Assembly: GCF_000497045.1 (NCBI RefSeq)
Contig: NW_015961961.1
Coordinates: forward strand, 496,001 to 560,000
Length of the DNA stretch: 64,000 nt
Source: Kalmanozyma brasiliensis GHG001
Taxonomy: Eukaryota; Basidiomycota; Ustilaginomycetes; Ustilaginales
Direction of reading: 5' to 3'
The first letter of the stretch is position 1. Every line of letters begins with the position of its first letter. Both the position numbers and the translations under genes were made by a program. The notes under the pieces are model-generated. The model saw only the letters and a list, made by a program, of their open reading frames with translations, was not told where the DNA came from and ran no database searches. Below, piece after piece: positions 1 to 9,529 of this stretch.

Positions 1-392
1 GATGACAGGTCGTGTGGCGCAGCGATCGGATCGAGAGGCATCAAGCGCTGCGCGTTGCTCACCGCCATCCGATAGCGAAAGATGGCGACTGGGATGAAGC
101 CCATGCCCAAGATTGCGTAGACCAGACCTGCAGCGTGAAGGACAACACCTTCCGATCGTCAGCCAGGATTCCTACCTTAATGTTTCTCTGCGACCGATCA
201 CTTACCGACATAGAAGAACTTGGGCTGGAAGAGACGCAGGATGACGGTGGCATAGCACAGCTGGCCGAGCGCCGTCCTCGCGTAGGCGCCATCAAAGGTC
301 CTTTGCACGGCGCGATAGTCGAGCAAGTCGCGCTCGCTCAGCTTGACGAGGTTGGACCGAGGCGGTGCTACTGAGGAAAGTGGCGCTGTCAT
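1..392 (-). CDS. DUF202 (YidH-like) small membrane protein, partial
   Basis: This gene is cut by the left edge of the window. Two exons fit: exon 1 at 392-206 and exon 2 from 127 leftward, with an intron at 128-205 that has a GTAAGT donor and a CTGCAG acceptor. Splicing keeps the frame and joins FFYVG to LVYAILGMG. The first exon carries a pattern (RTFDGAYARTALG) that I associate with fungal DUF202 proteins, followed by two hydrophobic segments across the junction, so this is a small integral membrane protein. An upstream in-frame ATG at 569 exists, but the stretch after it is low in complexity, so the ATG at 392 is preferred. The biochemical role of DUF202 proteins is not established. The family call is from recognition, not a search. 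Confidence 0.7.
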
Positions 393-901
393 GGCGTCTA
401 AAGAGTCGTCTCTTGATGGCGAAGCGTGATGATGATGGGAGACGGCGAGGTGGAGAAGGAGCTGCAGGTATAGGGAGCCTTGGCGCGTGCAAAGGGTCCA
501 CGATTGCGTCAACTGCGCATCGCTCAGCTGGGGAAGATAGGCAGACTCCAATTTACGATGGCCTAACATTTGACAAGAATTAGACGCAGCAGCTCACCAT
601 GGCCCTATCGACGGTGTGGATGGCGATGGGCCTTGCTCGATGGTTGCCAGACTACAGTAGATCTTTGATTGCCAAACGAGAGACAAGGAATAGCAGTGAC
701 GAGACGCGAGGTGGAAGCTATCCTTCCAAAGTCAGATGCGGGGGCTGCGACGAGCCAAAGGAAGTGATTGCTCAACGGCACGGCAAACGAGCGACAGAGG
801 ATAAAGCGGTGCGAAAGGTCTTCTATTCACAACTCTTGCAATGATAAAAACATGATCGAAACAAACGGTGACTGGGAATCCGATGCAGATGAGGACGACC
901 T
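393..901. other. Intergenic: promoter side of DUF202 gene and 3' side of dehydrogenase
   Basis: The open frames here are short and have no recognisable domain. I see no RNA gene or repeat. Confidence 0.5.
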
Positions 902-1807
902 TCACCAAGCGCAGTGACCACCATCCATCCTGAGATCAGCACCGGTCATGAACGAGCTGGCGCCACTGGCCAAGAACACAGCAGCGCCCTTGAACTCGCT
1001 CGGCTCGCCGATGCGGTGCATGGGGTTGTCGTTGGTCCACTGTCCCAGCAGCGCCGGCTCCTTCTGGAGCAGCTGTTCGACCATCTTGGTGTTGACGTAG
1101 CCAGGGCTGATGGTGTTGACGCGGACGTTGTGTTCGGCGAGCTCGACGGCGGTGGAGCGGCACAGCTGGTGCACCGCAGCTTTGGACGAGTTGTAGGCGG
1201 TGCAGTAGAGGCCACGGTTCGAGATGTAGCCAGACATGGAGGCGATCAGGATGATGCTACCGCCGGATTTGTGCTTGCGCATAGCACGGGCGGCGGCTTG
1301 AGTGACAATGAAGGTGCCTGTCACGTTGACGCGCATCACCCAGTCAAAGTGCGCCGGGTCGCAATCAAATACCGTGCCGGGCTTCTGGACACCGGCGGCG
1401 TGGAGCATCGTGTTGAGAGGTCGACCGAGCGAGGCAGCCTCGTCAGCGATCTCAGAGACGACAGTGTTGATCTGAAGTGCGTCTGTAATGTCGGCCTGAA
1501 CGTAGCGTGCGGTGAGACCGAGCTCCTTGGCCCGCGCCTTGAACATGAGCCAGTCGGGTTCCGAAGAGGGCTCGTCCAGCAAGTCGAGGCAGACAACGTG
1601 TGAGCCGGCTTCGACGAGCGCAGCGGCGAGCGTGAGGCCGATGCCTCGTGCGCCACCCGTCACCACGCTGGTCGAGTTCTTGAGAGCGAAGAGACCGTCG
1701 CCTTCGACGACACTCCTCTCACCGGCAGCAGCGGCCATGACGGCATCCTGGACCGGGATGCGGTGGTCGTCGACGGGGCCAGCGGTCGAAGTTGGGATGG
1801 GTGCCAT
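902..1807 (-). CDS. Short-chain dehydrogenase/reductase, polyol (mannitol/arabinitol/sorbose) type
   Basis: A 301-residue classical SDR. The cofactor motif TGGARGIG lies near residue 50, HAAG replaces the usual NNAG, and the catalytic residues are visible: Asn in VNVTG (about 160), Ser in IASMS (about 192), and Tyr and Lys in YNSSK (205 and 209). The C-terminal MDGGHCAW resembles fungal SOU2/mannitol 2-dehydrogenase/D-arabinitol dehydrogenase enzymes, which interconvert ketoses and polyols using NAD(P)H. The substrate is inferred from this resemblance and is not certain. The start is the ATG at 1807; the frame is open upstream to 1921 but that extension is low in complexity. The gene is divergent from the transketolase-like gene at 2709, and a joint role in ketose/polyol metabolism is plausible. 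Confidence 0.85.
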   Translation of the reverse strand: MAPIPTSTAGPVDDHRIPVQDAVMAAAAGERSVVEGDGLFALKNSTSVVTGGARGIGLTLAAALVEAGSHVVCLDLLDEPSSEPDWLMFKARAKELGLTARYVQADITDALQINTVVSEIADEAASLGRPLNTMLHAAGVQKPGTVFDCDPAHFDWVMRVNVTGTFIVTQAAARAMRKHKSGGSIILIASMSGYISNRGLYCTAYNSSKAAVHQLCRSTAVELAEHNVRVNTISPGYVNTKMVEQLLQKEPALLGQWTNDNPMHRIGEPSEFKGAAVFLASGASSFMTGADLRMDGGHCAW

Positions 1808-2265
1808 CTTTGCGTGTGATGCGGGGCGGGAATGAGAGTAACGATTCGGATGGTCAGATGGTGACGATAGGGAAGGAGGACACCTCGCTGATGGCTTAAT
1901 AGTGTCCAGTTGACCAGGCACAGCTCAAAGATGCTTGGGCCTCGAACGGCTCGACATTGCAACTTTGTTCACGCCACAAGCATGTCGAGCAACACTTTCA
2001 AACGAATGTCCGTGCAGACAGTTTGCCGACCGTGTTCTAGTTGGCCGAGCCAAGAGTTTGATTCTGACAACCTGGCTCGTCGGCTTCGTGTGTCGACAAC
2101 TGACCGATACCTCGGGTATGCGAAGGTCTAGTTGACAACCTTATCTCAATTATGCTGCGGCGACCCTGCATACACTGTCCAGGCACTTGAGCAGTGTCCT
2201 GTCGGCGAATTGATTTAGTCGCTGCTGCCACGGCGTTTCAGCCGAACATTTTTGCCACCCAAAAA

Positions 2266-2280
2266 CGTCGTATTTGCGCA
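2266..2280 (+). repeat. 15-bp direct repeat, copy 1
   Basis: The sequence CGTCGTATTTGCGCA is repeated exactly at 2581-2595, in the same orientation, 315 bases downstream in the same promoter. Confidence 0.8.
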
Positions 2281-2580
2281 CAGTTTGCCACGTTCCCGCG
2301 AGATCGTTCACCGCAGACAACAAAGTCGCCGTGCGGGGAACCACATTCTCGTCTGGCATCCCCCCTGATCACGCGCATTCAGAAGCGGAGACTGCCCTTG
2401 CAAACATAAACTTGGCGGCGGATTTGGCGGCGCGGCTTGCACAACGGCAATCCATATCGTGTGTGTTCCGATTCCAACCTCTCGGTTTCGACCTGAACCC
2501 TCGCTCGCAGTGGAAAGCCGTTCTGTGGGGCGCAACTAGCCGCCACTGCCCCACGCTCATGCTGCAGCGCAGCGATCGCT

Positions 2581-2595
2581 CGTCGTATTTGCGCA
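2581..2595 (+). repeat. 15-bp direct repeat, copy 2
   Basis: Exact second copy of the element at 2266-2280. It lies 113 bases upstream of the transketolase-like ATG. Confidence 0.8.
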
Positions 2596-2708
2596 TATGG
2601 TTCAGACGTCCCCTGCGCTCGACTTGATGGCAAGGTGTCCCATAACTACATACCCCTGCACCTTCCCACACTTGCCTTCTGACCACCACATCAACCACAA
2701 GATCCAAG

Positions 2709-4952
2709 ATGGCGCCAGCAGCAACATTGCAAAGCTCCAATGCGTACGGCTACACTGCCGTGCCCACGAAGCAGTTCGCCGTGAACAGCATCACAAGCAA
2801 CACCGCAGAGCACAACGAAGACGTGCTGCGAGAGATCCGATGTCTCGCCGCCGACCTCGTCCAGCAGTTCAAGGGCGGTCACCCCGGTACTGCCATGGGT
2901 GCTGCTTCCATCGGCATGGCTCTCTGGGGTTCGGCGATGCGCTTCAATCCCGCTGATGGCACCTGGCCCGACCGTGACCGTTTCGTGCTGTCGGCTGGTC
3001 ATGCTTGCCTCCTCCAGTACATGTACCTCCATCTCACCGGCTACAAGGCGTGGACCATGGACATGCTCAAGCACTACCACTCGCCCGACTTCAAGAACAG
3101 TCTCGCTGCCGGTCATCCAGAGATCGACCCTGAAAACGGTATCGAGGTGACCACCGGCCCGCTCGGTCAGGGCATCTCCAACTCGGTCGGTCTTGCCATC
3201 GCGTCCAAGCACATGGCCGCGCACTACAACAAGCCCGGTTTTGACATTGTCGCCAACACCATCTGGTGCTTTACGGGCGACGGCTGCATCGCGGAGGGTG
3301 TCGGCGTCGAGGGTCTCTCTCTCGCCGGTCATTTGGGGCTCGACAATCTCGTCCTCGTCTACGATTGCAACAAGATCACCGTCGATGGCACCATCGACAG
3401 CTACGCATCCGAAGACCACCCTGCCAAGCTCAGGTCCATGGGCTGGAACGTCCTCGAGGTCGACAACGGTTCCACGGACGTAGTTGCCATCGTCGACGCC
3501 CTCGACCGTGCCAAGAACCTGCGCAACGGCAAGCCCACCTGCGTCCAGATCAGGACCATCATCGGCTACGGCTCCCAGAAGCAGGACACCAAGCCGGTCC
3601 ACGGCGTCGCCCTCGGCGATGAAGATGTCAAGCACGTCAAGCGCACGTTTGGTGCCGATCAGGACGCCAAGTTTCACCTCTCGCAAAAGACCTACGACAC
3701 GTTTGCGGGCGCCAAGACAAAGGGTGCGCAGCTGCAGGCGCAGTGGCAGGCAACATTTGAGGCGTACCGCAAGCAGTACCCCGAGCTGGCGAAGCAATTT
3801 GAGCAGCGCAACGTGCACGGCGACGCTGCTGATGCTTCGGGCGAGCTCGTCGGTGGCCTGCCCAAAGAGTGGACGACCATGCTACCTCCCAAATCTGAGC
3901 TGCCCACCAAAGCGATTCCCACGCGCCAATCCTCAGGGCTCGCAGTTCAGGCGCTGGTTCCGCACTTCCCGCAATTCATGGTGGGATCCGCCGACCTGCT
4001 CGACTCGACCTTCGTCAGCTGGGCCGACCAAGTCGAGTTCCAAAGCCCGCTCAAGCCCGAACTCGGTGGCAGCTTTGCCGGTCGTCAGATCCGCTATGGC
4101 ATCCGGGAGCACGCCATGGCGGCCATCGCCAACGGTCTTGCCGGCTACTCGACCAACGGCTTCATCCCCGTCATCTCGACATTCTTCATGTTCTTCCTCT
4201 ACGCTGCGCCAGCGATCCGCATGACGGCGCTGCAGAAGCTGCGACTGATTGGCATTGCAACGCACGACTCGATTGGCATTGGTGAGGACGGACCGACGCA
4301 CCAGCCGGTTGGATTGGCAGCGCTGTTCAGGGCGATCCCGAACGTGCAGTTCATGCGACCGGCGGATGCGGAGGAGGTGATGGGCGCGTGGGAGCTGGCG
4401 TTGCAGAAGCAGACCAGTCCTTCCATTCTCTCGCTCAGCCGACACGCTTTGCCGCTGCTGCCCGGGTCCGATCGAAAGGCCGTCCACCGTGGCGCATACA
4501 TCGTCCACACTGCTTCGTCCGAGAATGCCAACGCGATCCCGCTCACCCTCGTCGCCACAGGCAGCGAGGTCTCGGTCGCCATCGCAGCCGCCGACCTCCT
4601 CGCAACCCGCAACTACGCTGTTAAGGTCGTCTCGATCCCCTGCATGTCGCTGTTCGACGCCCAACCCGCGTCCTACCGCCACAGCGTCATTTCGCCCGAT
4701 CACCTCTCGATCGGTATCGAGGCGTGGGCGGCCCTTCCTTGGCCCAGGTACACCGGCGCCTCGCTCAGCATGCACACCTTCGGCCACAGCGGCCCCCAAC
4801 AGCAGCTCTTTGAGATGTTTGGCTTCGCACCCGAGAACGTCGCCGAGAAGGTGGACCAATACGCCACGTCGCGTATCCAGGACGGCAAGGTCGTGCTACC
4901 GCGGATCGGCGAGTTCGAGGAGCTCCTGCTGGGTTATGCCGAGGGTCACTAG
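2709..4952 (+). CDS. Transketolase family enzyme (transketolase or dihydroxyacetone-synthase-like)
   Basis: 747 residues. Family signatures: GGHPGTAMG near the N-terminus, the thiamine-diphosphate/Mg site GDGC (about residue 189) followed by SLAGHL and NKIT, and the pyrimidine-domain GIREHAMAAI (Glu about residue 466). The three-domain length is right for transketolase, which moves a two-carbon unit between sugar phosphates in the pentose phosphate pathway. The sequence is divergent enough that a dihydroxyacetone-synthase-like variant is possible. The C-terminus GYAEGH is not a peroxisomal PTS1, so a cytosolic location is inferred. The neighbouring polyol dehydrogenase could supply or consume ketoses. 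The start is the first ATG, directly after a CAAG context. Confidence 0.88.
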   Translation: MAPAATLQSSNAYGYTAVPTKQFAVNSITSNTAEHNEDVLREIRCLAADLVQQFKGGHPGTAMGAASIGMALWGSAMRFNPADGTWPDRDRFVLSAGHACLLQYMYLHLTGYKAWTMDMLKHYHSPDFKNSLAAGHPEIDPENGIEVTTGPLGQGISNSVGLAIASKHMAAHYNKPGFDIVANTIWCFTGDGCIAEGVGVEGLSLAGHLGLDNLVLVYDCNKITVDGTIDSYASEDHPAKLRSMGWNVLEVDNGSTDVVAIVDALDRAKNLRNGKPTCVQIRTIIGYGSQKQDTKPVHGVALGDEDVKHVKRTFGADQDAKFHLSQKTYDTFAGAKTKGAQLQAQWQATFEAYRKQYPELAKQFEQRNVHGDAADASGELVGGLPKEWTTMLPPKSELPTKAIPTRQSSGLAVQALVPHFPQFMVGSADLLDSTFVSWADQVEFQSPLKPELGGSFAGRQIRYGIREHAMAAIANGLAGYSTNGFIPVISTFFMFFLYAAPAIRMTALQKLRLIGIATHDSIGIGEDGPTHQPVGLAALFRAIPNVQFMRPADAEEVMGAWELALQKQTSPSILSLSRHALPLLPGSDRKAVHRGAYIVHTASSENANAIPLTLVATGSEVSVAIAAADLLATRNYAVKVVSIPCMSLFDAQPASYRHSVISPDHLSIGIEAWAALPWPRYTGASLSMHTFGHSGPQQQLFEMFGFAPENVAEKVDQYATSRIQDGKVVLPRIGEFEELLLGYAEGH

Positions 4953-6356
4953 ATGAGAGCTCCTTTGTTTTGTTTTCGCTGCAATGTAATACGCTTCTGA
5001 TCGCACAGGCTTGGGCTGTGCAAGCTGCGATCGCATGGTGAACCAAGCGAGGTCGATTGTGCCCCGTTCCCGAGCGCTTGCCTATCAGGAACCCGCCCGG
5101 GAAGGGTCGAACGGCGGTCGCATTCCGTGCAGATCCTCTGAGATGGTTTCAGCTTGTGCCTGAACACCTGGCAGTGAGGTGAGAGCCGCCTACTCTCACG
5201 CGAGACGCATCGCCGTGATGCTAGAGCAACCAGGCACGGTCCGATTTCCGCCTTTCCTTCTCCCTGACCGGCATCGGACGTCAATGGAGAAGCACGCGCG
5301 CTCAGGCCTCGTGGGAAGTTTCGAAGCCACGATCGTGGTTGTGCTCGACCAGGCTCGACGAGTCTGAACAATCAGGGGTGTGCGCAACTTCTCGCAGAGC
5401 CCGACATTGTGTGACTCTCGCAAAGGCTGTGTGCTCCTCGCAGTATTGTCCTTCTCGAGCAACAGGATGCAACATGTCGCTCTGTGAAGAGGCCGCCGGA
5501 ATTGAGATGCGACTGGGACCTTTGTCGGATTGCGGAGAGACGTCCTTGCAGCTCGGTCGGTGCCGGTCAAAGCGAGCATCGTGATCAAGGCTTAGACTAG
5601 GAACGATATGTCCTGCGACGCCGAGAGCTCGTCCAAGCGCACTGCGCCAACAAATCTAGGAGGGGGCGGCGGGATGAGGACTGACGCTCGAGTTCGCTCC
5701 ACGCCGACAGTAAGAATGATGCGTGCCTGCATGTGCAATGCCCATTGTGCGGCTTCTCCTGTGCAGACCGCGCTTTCTGTCTGGCGTTTCATTGTCCGGA
5801 GGCTTTTGATCTTCGCATTGTGTACATTGTCCGGCCTGATGCAGAATGGGACGGCTGCAGCTCTCCGGTGGAATTGTGAGACCGCTCATTGTTCGCTGCG
5901 GCCGCCAAGTTCAGATGATTTTCCTAGGCTCACCAGATTGGATGTCTGACAGCTGTCAGAACAATAGGCGATCGCTTGATCCACGCGTGTGCGCAACAAA
6001 GCGCAAGCTTCAAGGTCCGCCTGTCGCAGCCCTCATCTGCTTCACACGCCTATTGGGAGAAGGTGCTCGACACAGACAGATCAGCCGGTGCTTCCGCTGC
6101 GGAGTTTCGCGCCCCGTGGCTGGGAGAAGAGCAGCGGCAGGAGACGTGAACCTCTTTCGAGGGATGCAACGAGAGAAAGGTATATAGAGTGTCCACCGTG
6201 ATTGCCTGGACGAGATGTAATGCCCTCATCGCTGTCCACTCCTGCCTCTCCTTTTCCCGACATCCTTTTCCCTTGTCACCCTCCCTTGTCACTCTCGAAT
6301 CTACCCACTGATCTTCCGCGCTCGACCTTGCCAGTGTCGCAGAGACCAACGCCAAA
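4953..6356. other. Intergenic region, 1.4 kb, no gene supported
   Basis: Open frames on both strands are below 145 codons, mutually overlapping and without domains. A TATA-like TATATAG at 6181-6187, 170 bases before the next ATG, is the only clear signal. The stretch directly before 6357 is rich in C and T, as is common near fungal transcription starts. Confidence 0.5.
6181..6187 (+). promoter_or_regulatory. TATA-like element upstream of seven-helix protein gene
   Basis: TATATAG lies 170 bases before the ATG at 6357 and is followed by a C/T-rich leader. Confidence 0.4.
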
Positions 6357-7652
6357 ATGGCCAACTCCAACACGACCATCGCGTACCTCTCCACACCCAA
6401 TCCGCAGATCATCTTCAACGTCATCTCACCCAAAGATGGAAAGGCAATGCTCATCCTCTTGTTCTTCATGAACATTGCACTTGGCGCTGTGGTCATGGAG
6501 ACCCTCAACCACCTACGCTACGATTTCCAACTTGCGCGCAAGCCCGGATGGCTGCAGCCGGCGAAGTTCGCCTCGCGCATCGCCTACTTTTTGTGTCGCA
6601 TCTTGTCGCCGCTGGTGCTAGTGATGTTCGTTCTGTGGGCCTCGCTCAAGCATGTCGACTGCCATGCGACCGCCTCGGCCATGTACTCGTTGGCGCTGGT
6701 GCTATTCAGCATGGTGACCCTTATCTTTATGCAGCGCACCATGGCGCTGTATAGCTGGAGGAAGAGCATCGTCTTTCCGCTCTCGATCTGGTACGTCTTG
6801 TTTGTGGTGGTCGGGTTTGGTACGGTGCCAAGGTGGGGGATTGGATTCACCATTCCCGGCACCGACTTCTGCGGCCAAGACCCGAGGAAGGGCGTTCATA
6901 GGGTGCAGGTGTGGAATATCTTATACAAGTGCATCGGCATGGGGCTGGATCTCACGCTGCTACTGCTGATGCTCCACAGATTGCTCGACGGCGGCATCGC
7001 GTCGCTCTGGCGCGGTCGTCCGAGTGGTAGCCTCAACGGCCAGGGCATCTCCATGGTGCTCATCCGCCAAGGATTCCACTTCTACGTCCTCCAGGTCTGT
7101 TCAGACATCTTCCTCATCACGGTCTTCTTCACTTTGGACGGATCGTACGGTGCGCTCGGTCTCGCCTGTGCCTTTTCCATCCCACCCATCGCAGCGACAG
7201 CAGCATTCCGTGGTCTCGGCGTCAATTCGTCTAACAACGGCAAGCACACAGAGGTCAACGAGATCATGAGCTCCGATGGATCGCCTTCGGGTGCAGTGCC
7301 GACCACCGTCGGTCAAACAACGGTGCACGCCGGCCGCACCACCCGCGTCATGTGGGGCAGCAAGATCAACCCGTTCCACAGGTCCAACCTGGTGGATGCG
7401 AGCAACATCAAGGTGACCGTCGGCACCGTCTCGCGCACCGACCACAATGGCATCGCCGACTGGCCACAGCACCAAGATGACGACGACGTCGTGGACGACC
7501 TGGAGGATAAGGATGACATCGAGATGCAGCGCCAGGTGCCCAAGTTGACGCTCGACGACAGAAGCATCACAGGAACCAGCAGGACGTCGTTCGAGGAGGG
7601 CAGCGCGTCCATCGAGAAGGTCGGGCTGGACGACGCAGCTAGCCATCGTTGA
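6357..7652 (+). CDS. Seven-helix integral membrane protein, function unknown
   Basis: 431 residues. I read seven hydrophobic segments within about residues 35-295: LILLFFMNIALG; RILSPLVLVMFVLW; ALVLFSMVTLIFMQ; LSIWYVLFVVVGFG; LDLTLLLLML; DIFLITVFFTL; and LGLACAFSIPPIAATA. A roughly 130-residue hydrophilic, acidic C-terminal tail follows (DDDDVVDDLEDKDD). The short N-terminus has possible N-glycosylation sites (NSNTT), and Cys residues occur in two loops. The layout resembles orphan seven-helix proteins of basidiomycetes, with the tail probably cytoplasmic. I do not recognise a named receptor family, and G-protein coupling is not shown. The start ATG has a good context (CCAAAATGG). Confidence 0.75.
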   Translation: MANSNTTIAYLSTPNPQIIFNVISPKDGKAMLILLFFMNIALGAVVMETLNHLRYDFQLARKPGWLQPAKFASRIAYFLCRILSPLVLVMFVLWASLKHVDCHATASAMYSLALVLFSMVTLIFMQRTMALYSWRKSIVFPLSIWYVLFVVVGFGTVPRWGIGFTIPGTDFCGQDPRKGVHRVQVWNILYKCIGMGLDLTLLLLMLHRLLDGGIASLWRGRPSGSLNGQGISMVLIRQGFHFYVLQVCSDIFLITVFFTLDGSYGALGLACAFSIPPIAATAAFRGLGVNSSNNGKHTEVNEIMSSDGSPSGAVPTTVGQTTVHAGRTTRVMWGSKINPFHRSNLVDASNIKVTVGTVSRTDHNGIADWPQHQDDDDVVDDLEDKDDIEMQRQVPKLTLDDRSITGTSRTSFEEGSASIEKVGLDDAASHR

Positions 7653-8284
7653 AGAGATGCAAGGGATTGATTCTTGCCACGTGAAGAGCCGCTCACAATG
7701 CCTCTTGCTCGGCCCGCGACGAATCGTTTCATTAGAGATCACCACACATTCATTTCCTTCACGGGTCTTCGTTGTACTGTACATGGCTCACATATGGAAT
7801 ACGAAGCATCGCTTTCTACGATGATTCGGCACTCGGCACCGCTGTCGCACATTCTGGTGAGCTGCCGCTTTGTTCATCTTTCCAAACACACTTTCACCCG
7901 CTGGCATGCTTGGCGTGGGATTATTAATATCAAGCTGTGATTGCATGTCGGGTGGGCTCTCGTTGCGAGTCACTGACTTTATTTGCGGTTTCGAGCGGCG
8001 GGAGCGGCTTCATTCGGTGGCCCACTGGGCTCCAACCCTCGATTCCCCTTGCAATGGTGCACAGGGGACCGACAGTCCGCAAGAGTAACTTCATGAATCG
8101 TGGTGGCGGTGGCAAATGAGGCGTTGGTATCGAAAGTGGGGAGGGTGGTTGTGGCTCGTACACACACACGAACCGTTCCGCCCGATCTTCACCTTGATGT
8201 CTGTGTGCGCCAGTCTGCCTAAAGACGCAAACTCATATTGGAGACCTCACGTCGAACATCACCAACATCGAATTCTGGGCTAAG
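7653..8284. other. Intergenic region, no gene supported
   Basis: 632 bases between two plus-strand genes. Only short frames are present. A small alternating CA/GT tract lies at about 8159-8170. Nothing else stands out. Confidence 0.45.
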
Positions 8285-9529
8285 ATGCGGCTCTGTTTCG
8301 GAACTATCATCGTCGCGCTGTCTTTGAACAGCGCTCAGTGCGCTCCTGCCCAACGTCTCAAGGACCACTCCATCAACACGACCGACCTCAAGGCGGGCTA
8401 CGAACATGTAGCCGCACGCTACGCATCGTGGGCCGAGCGCAAAAAGAAGCAGCACAAATCGTATCTGACCTACGGCGGCCTTGGGAAGCTGATGGAGTCA
8501 ACTCGGCTTGCAACTCCCGCCCCGATTCGGAAGCGCGGCACTGTGCTGCCGTTGTACGCTGTCGGCGGATACCCAAAGATGCTCGGTCAGACGTTCAACG
8601 TCGAGGTGGGCATGGGCACGCCTGCTCAGCTCTTCAACCTGACGGCTGACACCGGGTCGACACTCACCTGGGCCGTGCAAGCTTCTTGCAAAGAGACCGA
8701 CTGTCCTGGCGTGGCCAAAAAAAGGACTTACGATCCGAGCAAGTCGAGGACGAGCAAGAAGCTGGGCAGCGATCACGAGGCCTATGGGGATGGCGAGATG
8801 GATCTGACGCTGTACAACGACACCGTCCACCTGGGTAAGATCAGCGTCAATGCGGCCACCATCGGAGGCGCCGACAAGACATTCGAAAAGGATGGCGAGC
8901 TAGAGCACGACGGTCTGTTCGGTCTCGGCAAGAGACTCGACGTGGATACAAGAGCGGTGCTGAGCGCCTTGAGCAAGCAGGACAAGCGATTCAGTCAGAC
9001 GATCGCGCTCGATCTGGGTGCGAATGCCAGTCTCGAGATTGGTGGCTACGACTTCCGCAAGTACCGCAAGCTGGTCCAAATCAGAGTCGACGACGTTTTC
9101 GGGTGGCTTCTTCCAAGGAGCATCGTCACCGCTCAAGGTGCTGCCCAAGTGGATCCAGTCGATCTGCTGGTGGACTCGGGCTCCTCGGTCTCGATGCTTC
9201 CCGCATCCCGAATGGACGCTATCATGGATCGACCCGGGCTCAAGGTGCAAAAGTCGACATCCGAGCCGATCACCTACGCAATGCCGTGCGATACCAAGCT
9301 CAACGTGCACATCTCCTTGCCCGATGGCACCCAGATTCCAGTCAAGGACGCCGACATTCTGATGCAGAGCAACGACGCGAACATGCCAGGCTGTCTGAGT
9401 CTGCTCGTGGGAACCACCAATCCGTTCTTGCCAGCAGTGCTGGGTACGCCGATGCTCAAGAGCATCTACACGGTGCTCAGCAGAAGCGCGACGGGGGACT
9501 GGATCGGACTGGCACCCTTGGCGGCGTAG
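8285..9529 (+). CDS. Secreted pepsin-like aspartic protease (family A1)
   Basis: 414 residues. An N-terminal signal peptide (about residues 1-19, ending AQC) is followed by a basic propeptide with a possible Kex2 site RKR at 82-84 and then the protease fold. The first catalytic motif is DTGS (Asp 122). The flap Tyr is in AYGDG. The second catalytic motif is DSGSS (Asp 297) in place of the commoner DTG; the Thr-to-Ser change is tolerated in many fungal A1 proteases. Family knowledge indicates an extracellular or vacuolar endopeptidase active at acid pH. There is no obvious C-terminal anchor after GLAPLAA, so free secretion is inferred. Confidence 0.88.
   Translation: MRLCFGTIIVALSLNSAQCAPAQRLKDHSINTTDLKAGYEHVAARYASWAERKKKQHKSYLTYGGLGKLMESTRLATPAPIRKRGTVLPLYAVGGYPKMLGQTFNVEVGMGTPAQLFNLTADTGSTLTWAVQASCKETDCPGVAKKRTYDPSKSRTSKKLGSDHEAYGDGEMDLTLYNDTVHLGKISVNAATIGGADKTFEKDGELEHDGLFGLGKRLDVDTRAVLSALSKQDKRFSQTIALDLGANASLEIGGYDFRKYRKLVQIRVDDVFGWLLPRSIVTAQGAAQVDPVDLLVDSGSSVSMLPASRMDAIMDRPGLKVQKSTSEPITYAMPCDTKLNVHISLPDGTQIPVKDADILMQSNDANMPGCLSLLVGTTNPFLPAVLGTPMLKSIYTVLSRSATGDWIGLAPLAA

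Larger units (their letters stand above)
1808..2708. promoter_or_regulatory. Shared divergent promoter region of the SDR and transketolase-like genes
   Basis: About 900 bases separate the two start codons. An exact 15-base direct repeat occurs at 2266-2280 and 2581-2595. A shorter repeat (ACAGTTTGCC) occurs at 2018-2027 and again at 2280-2289, where it directly abuts the first 15-base copy. No coding region is supported. The repeats are the best candidates for binding sites that co-regulate the gene pair. Confidence 0.6.

Noticed and set aside
3712..3722. Near match to the pheromone response element (ACAAAGGGT)
   Set aside because: It differs in the last base and lies inside the transketolase coding region.
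2691..3818. 375-codon minus-strand frame opposite the transketolase-like gene
   Set aside because: It is a long antisense frame caused by GC-rich codon bias. The plus-strand product is clearly the real gene.
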